Source of the DNA: Thiobacillus sp. | GTDB lineage: Bacteria > Pseudomonadota > Gammaproteobacteria > Burkholderiales > Thiobacillaceae | DNA length: 64,000 nucleotides | Direction of reading: 5' to 3' | Assembly (NCBI GenBank): GCA_030679915.1 | Contig: JAUXRY010000040.1 | Span: 1-64,000, forward strand | Shown: positions 10,757 to 21,699 of the stretch, piece by piece | Position numbering within the stretch: position 1 is the first letter of the stretch | How the letters are laid out: each line of letters opens with the position of its first letter | The notes under the pieces: generated by a model | Seen by the model: only the letters and a program-made list of their open reading frames with translations | Told to the model about the DNA's origin: nothing | Database searches by the model: none | Made by a program: the position numbers and the translations under genes

Positions 10757-12076
10757 ATGACGATTTCCAAGGATGAGCAGGCACGACTGTATCGTTATTA
10801 CACTGAACCAAAATCTGCGACCGAATTGACCCGCAAAACGCTGGCACTGGTGCTGGCAGGAGGCGAAGGATCACGCTTGAAGGATTTGACCTTATGGCGC
10901 GCCAAGCCGGCGGTACCGATTGGAGGCAAATATCGCATCATCGATTTTCCGCTGTCCAATTGTGTCAACTCGGGCATCCGTCGTATCGGTGTGCTCACCC
11001 AATACAAATCGCATTCGTTGATACGTCACCTGCAGCGTGCGTGGGGATTCATGCGCGCCGAGATTGGTGAGTTTGTGGAAATTCTGCCAGCACAGCAGCG
11101 CACCAACAAAAAAGAGTGGTATCAGGGTACGGCCGATGCGCTGTTCCAGAACATCGATATCATGCAACGCCATCATCCCGAATACGTGCTGGTGCTGGGT
11201 GGTGATCATGTCTACACCATGGATTACTCGGAGATGCTGTTGCACCACGTTGAAACCGGTGCCGATTTCACGGTAGGCAGCATTGAAGTACCGGAAGAAG
11301 AAGCCCGTTCTTTCGGGGTGATGACAGTAGACGCTGACATGCGCATTACCCAATTTACCGAAAAGCCGGATAAACCGGATTGCATCCCGGGCAAGCCGGG
11401 CATTGCGCTGGTTTCAACAGGGATCTATGTTTTTTCAAAGGACTTCCTCTACCAGACCCTGATCGAGGATGCAGGGAAAACCGGGTCGAGCCACGACTTC
11501 GGCAAGGACATCATTCCTTCCAAGATCGGCCATTCGCGCGCGATAGCCTTTCCTTTCCGCAACCGGGATGGGCAGCCCTCCTACTGGCGCGATGTTGGGA
11601 CGCTGGATTCCTACTGGAAAACCAATATGGAACTGTGTTCGGTTGAGCCCGAGCTCAACCTGTACAACCGCAACTGGCCGATCTGGACTTATCAGCCGCA
11701 ATACCCGCCCGCCAAATTCATTTTTGACGATGAAGGCCGGCGCGGCGAGGCAATCGATTCGTTGATCGCGGGTGGATGCATCCTGTCGGGCGCGCGGGTC
11801 AAACGTTCGGTTCTGTTTTTCGCTACCACGGTGGAAAGCTACAGCCACGTCAAGGACAGTGTCATCCTTCCCAAGGTCAGCATCGGCAGAAACTGTCGCA
11901 TCAACCGCACGATTATCGACAAGGGGACGGTTATTCCGGACGGCACAGTGATCGGTGAAAACAGGGAGGACGACGCCAAACGTTTTCATGTCACCCCAGA
12001 AGGCATTGTGCTGGTGACCCCAGCCATGCTCGGCCAAAATCTTTACGCGAGGCCACAGAATGATTACAACGGCTAA
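10757..12076 (+). CDS. glgC: Glucose-1-phosphate adenylyltransferase (ADP-glucose pyrophosphorylase)
   Basis: GlgC makes ADP-glucose from glucose-1-P and ATP, the committed and allosterically controlled step of bacterial glycogen synthesis. The 439 residues include the nucleotide loop LAGGEGSRLKDLT near 33-45, KPAVPIGGKYRIIDFPLSNC, the HVYTMDY metal/substrate motif, and a C-terminal beta-helix region (SVLFFATTVE...). AGGAG stands 5 bp before the ATG. Its 3' end overlaps the GH57 gene by 17 bp. Confidence 0.97.
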   Translation: MTISKDEQARLYRYYTEPKSATELTRKTLALVLAGGEGSRLKDLTLWRAKPAVPIGGKYRIIDFPLSNCVNSGIRRIGVLTQYKSHSLIRHLQRAWGFMRAEIGEFVEILPAQQRTNKKEWYQGTADALFQNIDIMQRHHPEYVLVLGGDHVYTMDYSEMLLHHVETGADFTVGSIEVPEEEARSFGVMTVDADMRITQFTEKPDKPDCIPGKPGIALVSTGIYVFSKDFLYQTLIEDAGKTGSSHDFGKDIIPSKIGHSRAIAFPFRNRDGQPSYWRDVGTLDSYWKTNMELCSVEPELNLYNRNWPIWTYQPQYPPAKFIFDDEGRRGEAIDSLIAGGCILSGARVKRSVLFFATTVESYSHVKDSVILPKVSIGRNCRINRTIIDKGTVIPDGTVIGENREDDAKRFHVTPEGIVLVTPAMLGQNLYARPQNDYNG

Positions 12077-13793
12077 ACCGCTCAACGTGGTGCTGTGCTG
12101 GCACATGCATCAGCCGTATTACCGCGAAGGACTCAAGGGCGCGTATCACCTGCCCTGGGTCTATTTGCACGGCATCAAGGATTACAGTGACATGGCCGCG
12201 CACCTGGAACGCTATCCGGACATGCATGCGGTGGTGAATTTTGCGCCGGTGTTGCTCGAGCAGCTGGATGATTATGCAAAACAGCTCGATGTGCTGTTGA
12301 AGCATGGCAAGCCGACCCAGGATCACATGCTGAACCTGCTTTCCGGGATCGAACGCATTCCCTCGGATATCGCCAGTCGCCAGCGCATCGTGCAGGATTG
12401 TCAGCGCTGTAACGCACCCCGCATGATTCATGTTCATCCGCCATTCCACCGGCTGGTGCGCATGGTTGAGTCGGATCAGATCGAAGCGGAAGATCCCCCT
12501 GCCTTGCAGACGCATTTAGGGTATTTGTCCGAACAGTATTTTCTGGATCTGCTGACCTGGTATCACCTGGCCTGGATAGGGCATTCACTGAAGAGTCTGC
12601 CGCTGGTCAAACGCTTGATGGCACAGGGTAAAGAGTATTCCGCGGCCGACCGGCACGAGTTGCTGCATCTGATTCAGCATAGTCTGGTCGGATTGATTCC
12701 ACGCTACCGTGCGCTGGCTGAACGTGGGCAGATCGAGCTGTCGATGACGCCTTACGGCCATCCCATCGTGCCGCTGCTGAACGATTTTGAAAATCTGCGT
12801 GATGCGATGCCTGACGTGCCGGTTCCCGAGGCTCAAACCTATCCGGGGGGTGCCGAGCGTTCACGCTGGCATCTTCAGCACGGCGTTGAAGTCTTCGAAC
12901 ATTATTTCGGCAAGAAGCCGGTCGGCGTCTGGTTGTCAGAAGGCGGCGTGAGTGAGGATGCGCTGGCCCAACTGGATGAAATGGAATTTGCCTGGACGGC
13001 TACTGGAGAGGGTGTGTGGCGCAACAGTTGCCGCAAATCGGGCAGCGGAGATGACGCGGTCGAAAACAAACCCGCGCTGTTTTCTCCCGCACTGGTCGAT
13101 GGTTTCAAGACGCGGGTGTTTTTCCGGGACGACGGACTGTCTGACCTGATTGGTTTCAAATACAGCGACTGGCATTCCGCTGATGCCGTGGGCGATTTTG
13201 TTCAGCACCTGGAAAACATTGCACGCCTGTTCAGCAAGGATGCAACGCAGCATGTTGTTTCGGTCATTCTCGATGGCGAAAATGCCTGGGAGTATTACCC
13301 TGACAATGGACACTATTTTCTGGATGCCTTGTATGCAGCGCTGTCGAGCCATCCGACCATCAAGGTCAGCACCTTTGCCGAACAAACCGTGCAGGCACCC
13401 ACCATTGCCATGAAACGGCTGGCGGCCGGCAGCTGGGTGTATGGCAGCTTTTCAACCTGGATCGGGTCGGAAGACAAAAACGAGGGCTGGGATTATTTGG
13501 TTGCCGCAAAAGAGGCCTATGACAGCGTGGTTAAATCCGGAAAGTTGACTTCGGAACACTTGATGCAGGCGACTCGTCAACTTGCCGTATGTGAGGGGTC
13601 AGACTGGTTCTGGTGGTTTGGCGACTACAACCCATCTGGCAGCGTCAGTGATTTTGAACAGTTGTTTCGAACCCAGTTACGCGAGTTGTATCGCATGCTG
13701 GGCGTGGCGCCGCCCGCGCTTCTCGATGTGCCACTGTCGAGCGGCGGTAACTGGGCTGAGAACGCAGGCACCATGCGCAGGAATACTGGATGA
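12060..13793 (+). CDS. Glycoside hydrolase family 57 alpha-glucan enzyme
   Basis: This 577-aa protein is a GH57 enzyme acting on alpha-1,4-glucans (amylase or transferase activity cannot be told apart here). GH57 motifs seen are WHMHQPYYR near residue 15, VWLSEGGVSE near 289 with the likely catalytic Glu, and ILDGENAWEYY near 402 with the likely catalytic Asp. It begins inside the end of glgC and overlaps malQ by 4 bp, so it is embedded in the glycogen operon. It probably trims or remodels the polymer inside the cell, as no signal peptide is present. Confidence 0.9.
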   Translation: MITTAKPLNVVLCWHMHQPYYREGLKGAYHLPWVYLHGIKDYSDMAAHLERYPDMHAVVNFAPVLLEQLDDYAKQLDVLLKHGKPTQDHMLNLLSGIERIPSDIASRQRIVQDCQRCNAPRMIHVHPPFHRLVRMVESDQIEAEDPPALQTHLGYLSEQYFLDLLTWYHLAWIGHSLKSLPLVKRLMAQGKEYSAADRHELLHLIQHSLVGLIPRYRALAERGQIELSMTPYGHPIVPLLNDFENLRDAMPDVPVPEAQTYPGGAERSRWHLQHGVEVFEHYFGKKPVGVWLSEGGVSEDALAQLDEMEFAWTATGEGVWRNSCRKSGSGDDAVENKPALFSPALVDGFKTRVFFRDDGLSDLIGFKYSDWHSADAVGDFVQHLENIARLFSKDATQHVVSVILDGENAWEYYPDNGHYFLDALYAALSSHPTIKVSTFAEQTVQAPTIAMKRLAAGSWVYGSFSTWIGSEDKNEGWDYLVAAKEAYDSVVKSGKLTSEHLMQATRQLAVCEGSDWFWWFGDYNPSGSVSDFEQLFRTQLRELYRMLGVAPPALLDVPLSSGGNWAENAGTMRRNTG

Positions 13794-15145
13794 ATTTCGA
13801 CACGCATCGTGCGGGTCTGTTACTGCATCCAACCTCATTGCCATCCGGAACGCTGGCCGATGCCGAGCGCTGGCTGGATTTCCTGCAGGCATCAGGGATG
13901 CAGATCTGGCAGATGCTGCCGCTGGGCCTGCCACTTGGCGGGCTGTCACCTTACCAATGCGCATCAGCATTTGCCGTCAATCCCGCCTTGTTTCCACAGG
14001 GACAAGCCACCCGGCCGCGACCGGATATGCGTCGTTTTGCAAGCTGGCATAACTCCCAGCGCCATTGGCTCGACGATTACGCCCGTTTCATCATCATCAA
14101 GCAGGAACAGGGGGGGGCGGAGTGGACGGATTGGCCCATTCCGCTTCGCGATCGCGAAGCGCACGCCCTGGCCGAATTCGATGCCGTTCATGCGGTTGCA
14201 CTCAAGGAAGTGATGGCCGTGCAGTATCGCGCGACGGTGTATTGGCAGGGCTTGCATGCCGAGGCGACGACGCGAGGGATCCAGTTGTTTGGTGACATGC
14301 CGATATTTGTTGCGCATGACAGTGCCGACGTATGGGCGCGACGTGATTTGTTCTTGCTGGACGAGAGCGGACACCCCACCGTTGTGGCGGGTGTGCCACC
14401 CGATTACTTTTCCGAAACGGGTCAACGTTGGGGCAACCCTCACTACAATTGGGCGGCCATGCAACAGGATGGTTTTGCCTGGTGGCGTGCGCGCTTGCGT
14501 GCGCACTTCGAATGGTTTGACCTGGTGCGCATTGACCACTTTCGCGGTTTGGCGGCAGCCTGGACGATCCCGGCCCAAGAGCCCACGGCGATCCATGGCG
14601 AATGGGTCACAACCCCCGGCGCGGCATTGTTGCAAGCGATTGCCGACGAAATGGGTGCGTTGCCATTGGTGGCGGAGGACCTGGGCGTCATTACGCCTGA
14701 TGTCACAGCATTACGCCACCAGTTTGAATTGCCTGGCATGGCGGTGCTGCAATTTGCCTTTGACGACCACGCCGACAATCCACACAAACCCGAGAACGTG
14801 CACCCTGATACCGTGTATTACGTTGGCACGCATGACAACGACACCGCACTGGGATGGTGGCGCACGCTGCCTGACCATGCGCAGCATCAAGTGATGCAGC
14901 GATTGGGCGGGGTGGATGCCGATGCGGTGCCGGATGCGATGTTGGACACCGTGCTGCACAGCCCCGCCGCACTGGCGGTGTTGACGATGCAGGACGTGCT
15001 TCATCTGGGTTCGGAGGCGCGCATGAATACGCCTGGCACAGACAACGGAAACTGGCGCTGGCGATTTGAATGGGAGGCACTGCCGTCCGACTTGGCGCCC
15101 CGTTTGCGTGATCAATTACAGAAAGCCCATCGATGCGAGAGATAA
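13790..15145 (+). CDS. malQ: 4-alpha-glucanotransferase (amylomaltase), short form
   Basis: MalQ moves glucan segments between malto-oligosaccharides (GH77). The N-terminus RAGLLLHPTSLPSG and the stretches LFGDMPIFVAHDSADVWA, DLVRIDHFRGLAAAW (nucleophile Asp) and VAEDLGVITPDV (acid/base Glu) are all present. At 451 aa it is shorter than the usual 500-690 aa but keeps the catalytic residues, so it looks functional. It overlaps the GH57 gene by 4 bp and glgB by 13 bp. In glycogen turnover it would recycle short chains left by phosphorylase. Confidence 0.93.
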   Translation: MNFDTHRAGLLLHPTSLPSGTLADAERWLDFLQASGMQIWQMLPLGLPLGGLSPYQCASAFAVNPALFPQGQATRPRPDMRRFASWHNSQRHWLDDYARFIIIKQEQGGAEWTDWPIPLRDREAHALAEFDAVHAVALKEVMAVQYRATVYWQGLHAEATTRGIQLFGDMPIFVAHDSADVWARRDLFLLDESGHPTVVAGVPPDYFSETGQRWGNPHYNWAAMQQDGFAWWRARLRAHFEWFDLVRIDHFRGLAAAWTIPAQEPTAIHGEWVTTPGAALLQAIADEMGALPLVAEDLGVITPDVTALRHQFELPGMAVLQFAFDDHADNPHKPENVHPDTVYYVGTHDNDTALGWWRTLPDHAQHQVMQRLGGVDADAVPDAMLDTVLHSPAALAVLTMQDVLHLGSEARMNTPGTDNGNWRWRFEWEALPSDLAPRLRDQLQKAHRCER

Positions 15146-17364
15146 GCTCACCCATGAATGCGCCTTTGAAAAAGCCTGTCAGCAGCAATCTGCCCGTCAT
15201 CAGCGCGCCGATTCAACGCGTGCAAAGTGGCACGCACCATGACCCCTTCGAAGTGCTGGGGCCGCATGCGCAGCCCGATGGCAGCACCCTGATCCGGGCC
15301 TTCCTGCCCGCGGCCGAAGCCGTCGAGGTGGCAGGTGGGCGGATGACCCGTTTAGCGGAAACCGACTGTTTTGAGCGGCGGCTGCCGCCGGGAAGCGTTG
15401 TTGAAGCCCATCCCACTTTGCGTTGGCAGGACAAGGGCGCGGGCGACTGGCACCTCACTCAATGCCCCTACAGCTTTGCCCCGCAACTGGGCGAAATGGA
15501 TTTGCATTTACTGGGTGAAGGCCGTCACTTCGAAGCCTGGAAGGTGCTGGGTGCACGGCTTAAAACCATCGATGGGATTGAAGGCTGTTTGTTCGCCGTG
15601 TGGGCACCCGCCGTGCAGCGGGTCAGTGTGATCGGCGATTTCAACGGCTGGGATGGCCGCCGTCATCCGATGCGCTGTCGCGGCACATCGGGCATCTGGG
15701 AACTGTTCATTCCCGGTCTCGATGCGGGCCATGCCTACAAATACGAAATTCTCGGCAGCCACGGCCAGCTGGTGAAAAAGACCGACCCTTATGCGCGGCA
15801 GATGTTCTTGCGGCCCGAGACCACCAGTCGTATTGCCGATAACGCTTGCTATGACTGGGGGGATGGCGACTGGATCGCGGCGCGTGCCCACTTTGACTGG
15901 CAGCACCAACCCGTCAGTATTTACGAGATGCATCCGGGCTCCTGGCGCAAGCATGCGAATGGGCGGTTTTATGACTGGGCCGATCTCACAGCAGAATTGA
16001 TTCCTTATGTAACAGATCTGGGCTACACCCACATTCAATTGATGCCGGTGGCCGAGCATCCACTCGATGCCTCATGGGGCTATCAGGTGTCGGGTTATTA
16101 CGCACCGTCTGCGCGCTTCGGAACGCCCGATGGTTTTCGCGCGTTTGTCGATGCCTGTCATCAGGCCGGTATCGGTGTCCTGCTTGACTGGGTGCCGGGG
16201 CATTTCCCCAAGGATGATTTCGCGCTGGCGCGCTTCACTGGCGAGCCGGTATACGAACACGCCGACCCTCGCCGTGGCGAGCATCAGGACTGGGGCACGC
16301 TGGTTTTCGATTTCGGCCGTAACGAGGTGCGCAATTTTCTGGTCGCCAACGCTCTGTTCTGGCTGGACGAATTTCACATCGACGGGCTGCGTGTCGATGC
16401 AGTCGCATCGATGTTGTATCTGGATTATTCGCGCAAGCATGGCGAATGGCTGCCGAACCAGTACGGCGGGCGCGAGAACATCGAGGCCATCCATTTCCTC
16501 CGCGAAATGAATACCGAAGTGCATGGTCGTTTCCCGGGTGTGCTGACCATCGCCGAGGAGTCGACTGCATGGCCGGCAGTGTCACGCCCAGTTGAATTGG
16601 GTGGACTGGGCTTCTCGATGAAATGGAACATGGGCTGGATGAACGACAGCCTGGCCTACATCGAAAAGGAGCCGATTTTCCGAAAGTTTCAGCACAATCA
16701 ACTGACCTTCAGCCAGATGTATGCATGGACTGAAAACTTCGTCTTGCCGCTGTCGCATGACGAAGTCGTGCACATGAAAAAAAGCATGCTCGACAAGATG
16801 CCGGGTGACGCCTGGCAGCGTTTTGCCAATCTGCGGCTGTTCTATGCCTGGCAGTATGCACATCCCGGAAAAAAGCTGCTGTTCATGGGCGGCGAATTTG
16901 GCCAGTGGAACGAATGGAGCGAAGTCGATCAGCTCGACTGGGCGCTGCTAGAGTTCCCCGCCCACGACAGTATTCGTACGTTATTGCGTGACCTAAACAA
17001 GTTGTATCGCACTGATCCTGCATTGCATGCATACGACTTTGAACCACGCGGATTTCGCTGGATTAATTGTCACGATGCTGACCAGTCGGTGCTCAGTTTC
17101 ATTCGTCAGGGCGGTGATGACACCGAACCCATGGTGATGTTGTTTAATTTCACCCCTGTGCCGCGCCGCGCTTACCGAATTGGTGTGCCATTGGGGGCCG
17201 CCTGGTGCGAAGTGCTGAATACTGACTCGACGTTTTACGGTGGCAGCAATCTGGGCAACGGCAGGCCGCTGCATCCACAGAACCTGTTATGGATGGGATT
17301 CGATCACTCGGTTGAGGTGACGATCCCACCTCTGGGCGCCATTTTCCTCAAGCCCTGTCAATAA
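15133..17364 (+). CDS. glgB: 1,4-alpha-glucan branching enzyme
   Basis: GlgB creates the alpha-1,6 branch points of glycogen (GH13). The 743-aa protein has two N-terminal CBM48-type regions (HHDPFEVLGPH near 35; AVWAPAVQRVSVIGDFNGW near 155-173), then the catalytic barrel with GLRVDAVASMLYLDY (nucleophile Asp), LTIAEESTAWP (acid/base Glu) and PLSHDEVVH. The start overlaps the end of malQ. An alternative in-frame ATG at 15154 is possible; neither has a clear Shine-Dalgarno. Confidence 0.97.
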   Translation: MREISSPMNAPLKKPVSSNLPVISAPIQRVQSGTHHDPFEVLGPHAQPDGSTLIRAFLPAAEAVEVAGGRMTRLAETDCFERRLPPGSVVEAHPTLRWQDKGAGDWHLTQCPYSFAPQLGEMDLHLLGEGRHFEAWKVLGARLKTIDGIEGCLFAVWAPAVQRVSVIGDFNGWDGRRHPMRCRGTSGIWELFIPGLDAGHAYKYEILGSHGQLVKKTDPYARQMFLRPETTSRIADNACYDWGDGDWIAARAHFDWQHQPVSIYEMHPGSWRKHANGRFYDWADLTAELIPYVTDLGYTHIQLMPVAEHPLDASWGYQVSGYYAPSARFGTPDGFRAFVDACHQAGIGVLLDWVPGHFPKDDFALARFTGEPVYEHADPRRGEHQDWGTLVFDFGRNEVRNFLVANALFWLDEFHIDGLRVDAVASMLYLDYSRKHGEWLPNQYGGRENIEAIHFLREMNTEVHGRFPGVLTIAEESTAWPAVSRPVELGGLGFSMKWNMGWMNDSLAYIEKEPIFRKFQHNQLTFSQMYAWTENFVLPLSHDEVVHMKKSMLDKMPGDAWQRFANLRLFYAWQYAHPGKKLLFMGGEFGQWNEWSEVDQLDWALLEFPAHDSIRTLLRDLNKLYRTDPALHAYDFEPRGFRWINCHDADQSVLSFIRQGGDDTEPMVMLFNFTPVPRRAYRIGVPLGAAWCEVLNTDSTFYGGSNLGNGRPLHPQNLLWMGFDHSVEVTIPPLGAIFLKPCQ

Positions 17365-17397
17365 ATGATTCAACGAATAAAAAAAACGGACAAAATA

Positions 17398-17445
17398 ATG
17401 AATTGCGGAGCAAAAGAATAAATGAATAGCGGAGCAAAAAAAATC
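17398..17445 (+). repeat. 24-bp tandem duplication of the glgA start creating a 7-codon leader ORF
   Basis: The bases 17398-17421 and 17422-17445 are two adjacent copies of the same sequence, identical over most positions. The first copy reads MNCGAKE and then TAA, and the TAA abuts the glgA ATG; the second copy is the true glgA start, MNSGAKKI. The GCGGAG in copy one also lies 11-12 nt before the glgA ATG and might serve as its ribosome site. Confidence 0.85.
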
Positions 17446-18930
17446 CTGTTTGTTGCCAGCGAAGCCTATCCGCTGGTTAAAACCGGCGGGCTGGGGGATG
17501 TGCTTTACAGCCTGCCACACGCCTTGTATGCACGGGGTGCAGACGTTCGTCTGCTGCTGCCGGGTTATCGTGCATTGTTACGCCAGTTGGATCAGGTTCA
17601 CATACTGGGCTGGCTCGATGTGCGCGGTGCCGAGGGCATTGTGAGTGTGCGCATTCTGGAAACCCGGCATCCTGAATATGCTTTCCCCCTGTGGGTGGTG
17701 GATTGCCCGAGTCTGTTCGATCGTCCTGGTAATCCTTATGTGGGTGCCAGCGGCCACGACTGGCCGGATAATGCTGAGCGCTTTGCCGTGTTTGCGCGGG
17801 TGGCAGCACTTTTGGCACTGGATGCCCTGGATAGGGGATGGCAGCCAGAAGTGGTTCACTCGCACGACTGGCAGGCCGGTCTGGTGGCCGCATTTCTGGC
17901 CGATCAGCCAGCACGGCCGAAAACCGTGTTCACGATCCATAATCTGGCTTACGGCGGCTATTTTTCACACGGCGATTTTGTGCGGCTTCAGTTGCCGAGC
18001 CACTGGTGGTCACCCGAGAGCCTGGAATTCCACGGCGGGTTTTCCATGCTGAAGGCGGGTATTGTCTATGCCGATGCCGTGACCACGGTGAGCCCTACCT
18101 ACGCTGCCGAAATCTGCACCCCGGAATTCGGCTATGGGCTCGACGGTCTCCTGCTTTCCTTAGAGCACAAACTGCATGGCATTCTCAATGGAATCGATAC
18201 CAAAATCTGGAATCCCTCCACGGATGAACACTTGCCTGCGCGATATTCATCGAGTCGTATTCTTCCGGGGAAGCGGCGTAACAAACAATCCCTGATTGAG
18301 CGTTTTTTGCCGCAGGCAGACGATGCCGCCATGCAGGCGCCATTGTTGGGCCAGGTGGGACGGCTGGTCGAACAGAAGGGCATCGACTGGGTGCTCGCCG
18401 TGATCCCCATTTTGCTGGCTGAAACCGATGCCCGTTTTGTGCTGCTGGGAAGCGGCCAAACCATCTACGAGCATAAGCTCATGCGCCTGGCCAAGCTGCA
18501 TCCGGAGCGGGTATTCGTTGAGATTGGGTATGACGAGTCGCTGGCACATCAGATCGAAGCCGGCGCGGACATGTTCATGATGCCGTCGCGCTTCGAACCC
18601 TGTGGCTTGAATCAGATGTACAGCCTGAATTACGGTACCCCCCCTATCGTGTTCAAGACAGGCGGGTTGGCCGACACCGTGGTCGATGCAGACAGGACCA
18701 CATTGAAAGATGCCACCGCCAATGGTTTCGTGTTCGACACGCCGGATGTGGCGTCATTCCTGAACACGATTCGCCGCGCCCTTGCGCTGTATCAGAAGCC
18801 TGCCCAGTGGCGGAAGTTGCAGCAAACCGGGATGCGCCAGTCATTCGACTGGGCGGATAGCGCCGGCCATTACCTGGCTTTGTATTCCACTTCAATTAGC
18901 GAGGATAGCCATGCCATCCATACCCATTAA
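17422..18930 (+). CDS. glgA: Glycogen synthase (ADP-glucose)
   Basis: GlgA transfers glucose from ADP-glucose to the growing glycogen chain (GT5). The 502-aa protein has the N-terminal [13 protein letters not shown] motif (ADP-glucose binding, residues 20-32), [23 protein letters not shown] and the C-terminal [19 protein letters not shown] followed by [10 protein letters not shown] 57-bp gap after glgB contains the duplicated start described separately. Its 3' end overlaps glgP by 20 bp. Confidence 0.97.
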   Translation: MNSGAKKILFVASEAYPLVKTGGLGDVLYSLPHALYARGADVRLLLPGYRALLRQLDQVHILGWLDVRGAEGIVSVRILETRHPEYAFPLWVVDCPSLFDRPGNPYVGASGHDWPDNAERFAVFARVAALLALDALDRGWQPEVVHSHDWQAGLVAAFLADQPARPKTVFTIHNLAYGGYFSHGDFVRLQLPSHWWSPESLEFHGGFSMLKAGIVYADAVTTVSPTYAAEICTPEFGYGLDGLLLSLEHKLHGILNGIDTKIWNPSTDEHLPARYSSSRILPGKRRNKQSLIERFLPQADDAAMQAPLLGQVGRLVEQKGIDWVLAVIPILLAETDARFVLLGSGQTIYEHKLMRLAKLHPERVFVEIGYDESLAHQIEAGADMFMMPSRFEPCGLNQMYSLNYGTPPIVFKTGGLADTVVDADRTTLKDATANGFVFDTPDVASFLNTIRRALALYQKPAQWRKLQQTGMRQSFDWADSAGHYLALYSTSISEDSHAIHTH

Positions 18931-21391
18931 TTCTCAGTGCCCTGTTTCATTTTCAATGGACTCTCTGCCGAATAGCGCCGATGAAATCGGCGAGGATATA
19001 GAGCGTTATCGGTTCTACCACATGGGCCGCTTGCAGGCGTGCCCACCGGTCTATACCTATCAGGCACTGGCCTGGACCCTGCGTGATCGCCTCATGTCGG
19101 ACTGGATGAATTCCTATGCGGCACGCGATCAGCCGGGCAAGCGACGTGCGTACTATTTGTCACTCGAGTTCCTGATCGGCCGTGCGCTGTCCAACCATGT
19201 ATTGAACCTCGGACTGGACGAACCTGTGCACGACGCGTTGCAGCGATTCGGCCATGATCTGGAAAGCCTTGCCGAAGAAGAGCTCGATGCCGGGCTGGGC
19301 AATGGCGGTCTGGGTCGGCTGGCAGCGTGTTTCATGGACAGTTGTGCCACGCTCAATTTGCCGGTGATGGGCTATGGCCTGCATTACGAGTATGGGATGT
19401 TTCGCCAGCGCATCGAAAATGGTTACCAAATGGAAGACACGGATCACTGGCTGCGTGACGGCAACCCGTGGGAAGTCGAACGCCCCGAATTCACCTGCAG
19501 GGTGCCTTTCGGCGGCCACACCGAGCACTTCCGCGACAAAGAAGGAATCGGGCGTGCACGCTGGTCCGGCACCAATGATGTGCTGGCGATTCCGTTCGAT
19601 ATGCCGATATCGGGTTATCGCAACCACGCAGTGAATACGTTGCGACTATGGAAAGCTGCAGCGACAGACGAATTCAACCTGGATGAATTCAACGCAGGTA
19701 GCTACACCGAGGCGGTGCAGGAAAAGAATCACGCCGAACACATTTCGATGGTGTTGTATCCCAACGACAGCAGTGAAAGCGGCAAAGTGCTCCGACTACG
19801 CCAGCAGTATTTTTTGGCCTCGGCCAGTTTGCAGGATGCGATGCGGCAATGGCGCTCAGCCGGCAATACCGATCTGCTTCTGTTTGCCGAACAAAATGTA
19901 TTCCAGATGAATGACACCCACCCCACCATCGCGGTGGCTGAGCTGATGCGACTCCTGCTCGATGAGGAAAGGCTGGTTTGGGACCAGGCCTGGGCGATTA
20001 CTACACGCTGCATGGCTTATACCAATCACACGCTTTTGCCCGAAGCATTGGAACGCTGGCCGGTTGCACTTTTCGAGCGTCTGTTGCCACGTCCCCTGGA
20101 AATCATTTACGAGATCAACGCACGATTCCTGCGTGAGGTGTCGATGAAATGGCCCGGCGATATGGGTCGCCAGCGTCGCATGTCGATCATCGAAGAGGAT
20201 GGGGAGCGTCAGGTGCGCATGGCGTGGCTGGCTATCGTCGGCAGCTTCTCAGTCAATGGCGTAGCCGCATTGCATTCCCGCTTGCTGAAGGAAGGGCTGT
20301 TCCGCGATTTTGTCGATTTGTGGCCGGGAAAATTCAACAACAAGACCAACGGCGTTACCCCCCGTCGCTGGGTGGCGCATGCCAATCCTGGCATGAGTGC
20401 TCTGATTACCAGCAAAATAGGGGATGCCTGGATTGCTGATCTGAGCCAACTGGAGAATCTCAAGCCGCTGGCCGAACTGGAACATACCGCATTCCATGCA
20501 CAGTGGAACGCGTCTAAACGGGATAACAAAGTCAGACTTGCTGAGCTGGTCAGAGACAGGTGCAGCGTTGAATTCAATCCGGACGCCTTGTTTGATGTTC
20601 AGGTTAAGCGCATCCACGAATACAAGCGCCAACTGCTGAATGTGCTGCACGTAATCCATCTCTACAATCGCATCAAGAATGGACAATTGGAAGGCTGGGC
20701 AGACCGTTGTGTGCTGATTGGCGGCAAGGCTGCACCGGGTTATGTAATTGCCAAGCGCATCATCAAGCTGATTAATAGCGTAGCCGATGTCATCAATAAT
20801 GACCCAGCGGTCAATGGTCGCTTGAAGGTGGCTTTTTTGCCCAACTACCGTGTGACGAGCATGGAAATCATCGCACCCGCAACGGACTTGTCGGAGCAGA
20901 TATCGACTGCCGGAAAAGAAGCCTCAGGCACCGGAAATATGAAATTCATGATGAATGGCGCTATCACGATAGGGACCTATGATGGTGCCAACATTGAAAT
21001 TCTCGATGCAGTGGGGGCGGATAACTTCTACCTGTTTGGACTTCGGGCTGAAGAGGTCGAGGCATTGCGTCCGAACTATCAGCCGCTGTCTTACGTGGAA
21101 AACGACCCGTCGTTGCGCGAAGTGATCGAGCTCCTGTCTTCTGGGCACTTTAATTCGTGTGAGCCGGGGATCTTCGACATGATTCTTGATGCGCTCATGA
21201 GCCCGCATGACCCGTGGATGGTTCTGGCCGATTTTGGCAGCTACGTCGAGGCGCAGGAAAAAGTAGCGCAGGCCTGGCTAGACAAAGAAAATTGGACGCG
21301 CATGAGCATACTCAACACCGCATCGAGCGGATTTTTTTCCACCGACCGCACCATGCGGGAATACAACGCCGAAATCTGGAAGTTGACCTAG
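18911..21391 (+). CDS. glgP: Glycogen phosphorylase
   Basis: GlgP releases glucose-1-P from chain ends (GT35, pyridoxal-phosphate enzyme). The ATG at 18911 is chosen because GAGG lies 6 bp before it and the resulting 826 aa is the family length; the frame is open further upstream inside glgA. Motifs seen include [26 protein letters not shown] and the PLP site [14 protein letters not shown] around residue 676. It closes the operon, so synthesis and breakdown are co-transcribed. No clear terminator is visible after the stop. Confidence 0.96.
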   Translation: MPSIPINSQCPVSFSMDSLPNSADEIGEDIERYRFYHMGRLQACPPVYTYQALAWTLRDRLMSDWMNSYAARDQPGKRRAYYLSLEFLIGRALSNHVLNLGLDEPVHDALQRFGHDLESLAEEELDAGLGNGGLGRLAACFMDSCATLNLPVMGYGLHYEYGMFRQRIENGYQMEDTDHWLRDGNPWEVERPEFTCRVPFGGHTEHFRDKEGIGRARWSGTNDVLAIPFDMPISGYRNHAVNTLRLWKAAATDEFNLDEFNAGSYTEAVQEKNHAEHISMVLYPNDSSESGKVLRLRQQYFLASASLQDAMRQWRSAGNTDLLLFAEQNVFQMNDTHPTIAVAELMRLLLDEERLVWDQAWAITTRCMAYTNHTLLPEALERWPVALFERLLPRPLEIIYEINARFLREVSMKWPGDMGRQRRMSIIEEDGERQVRMAWLAIVGSFSVNGVAALHSRLLKEGLFRDFVDLWPGKFNNKTNGVTPRRWVAHANPGMSALITSKIGDAWIADLSQLENLKPLAELEHTAFHAQWNASKRDNKVRLAELVRDRCSVEFNPDALFDVQVKRIHEYKRQLLNVLHVIHLYNRIKNGQLEGWADRCVLIGGKAAPGYVIAKRIIKLINSVADVINNDPAVNGRLKVAFLPNYRVTSMEIIAPATDLSEQISTAGKEASGTGNMKFMMNGAITIGTYDGANIEILDAVGADNFYLFGLRAEEVEALRPNYQPLSYVENDPSLREVIELLSSGHFNSCEPGIFDMILDALMSPHDPWMVLADFGSYVEAQEKVAQAWLDKENWTRMSILNTASSGFFSTDRTMREYNAEIWKLT

Positions 21392-21699
21392 GCTGGTTTG
21401 CCTGACAGTTACGCGGAAATGGGGTTTTGGATCGCAGTGTGGGGTCGGCACGGATGCGTTGCGTGATATTAATGCGCAGTTTATTGAGAATGCCCCCATT
21501 AATCCTGGCATCCAGGCACTTCGCCATCTAAGACCCGCTGACATGCTTTCGGCCTATATTCCTACGTGGATATACAAGCTCCGCTGACTGTAACGTACCG
21601 GCCCCTTCCCCACAATTCATACTATAGGCTCAGTCATTGACTGACTACCTGTCACGGCGGGCATCCGCTTGGCGTGTACGTACAGATAGGGGAATAAAA
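21392..21699 (+). other. Gap after glgP, no gene seen
   Basis: About 300 bp without a supported gene. One plus-strand frame stays open over about 21400-21586 but lacks any start codon and a recognisable product. No strong terminator stem with a T-run was found. Confidence 0.35.
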
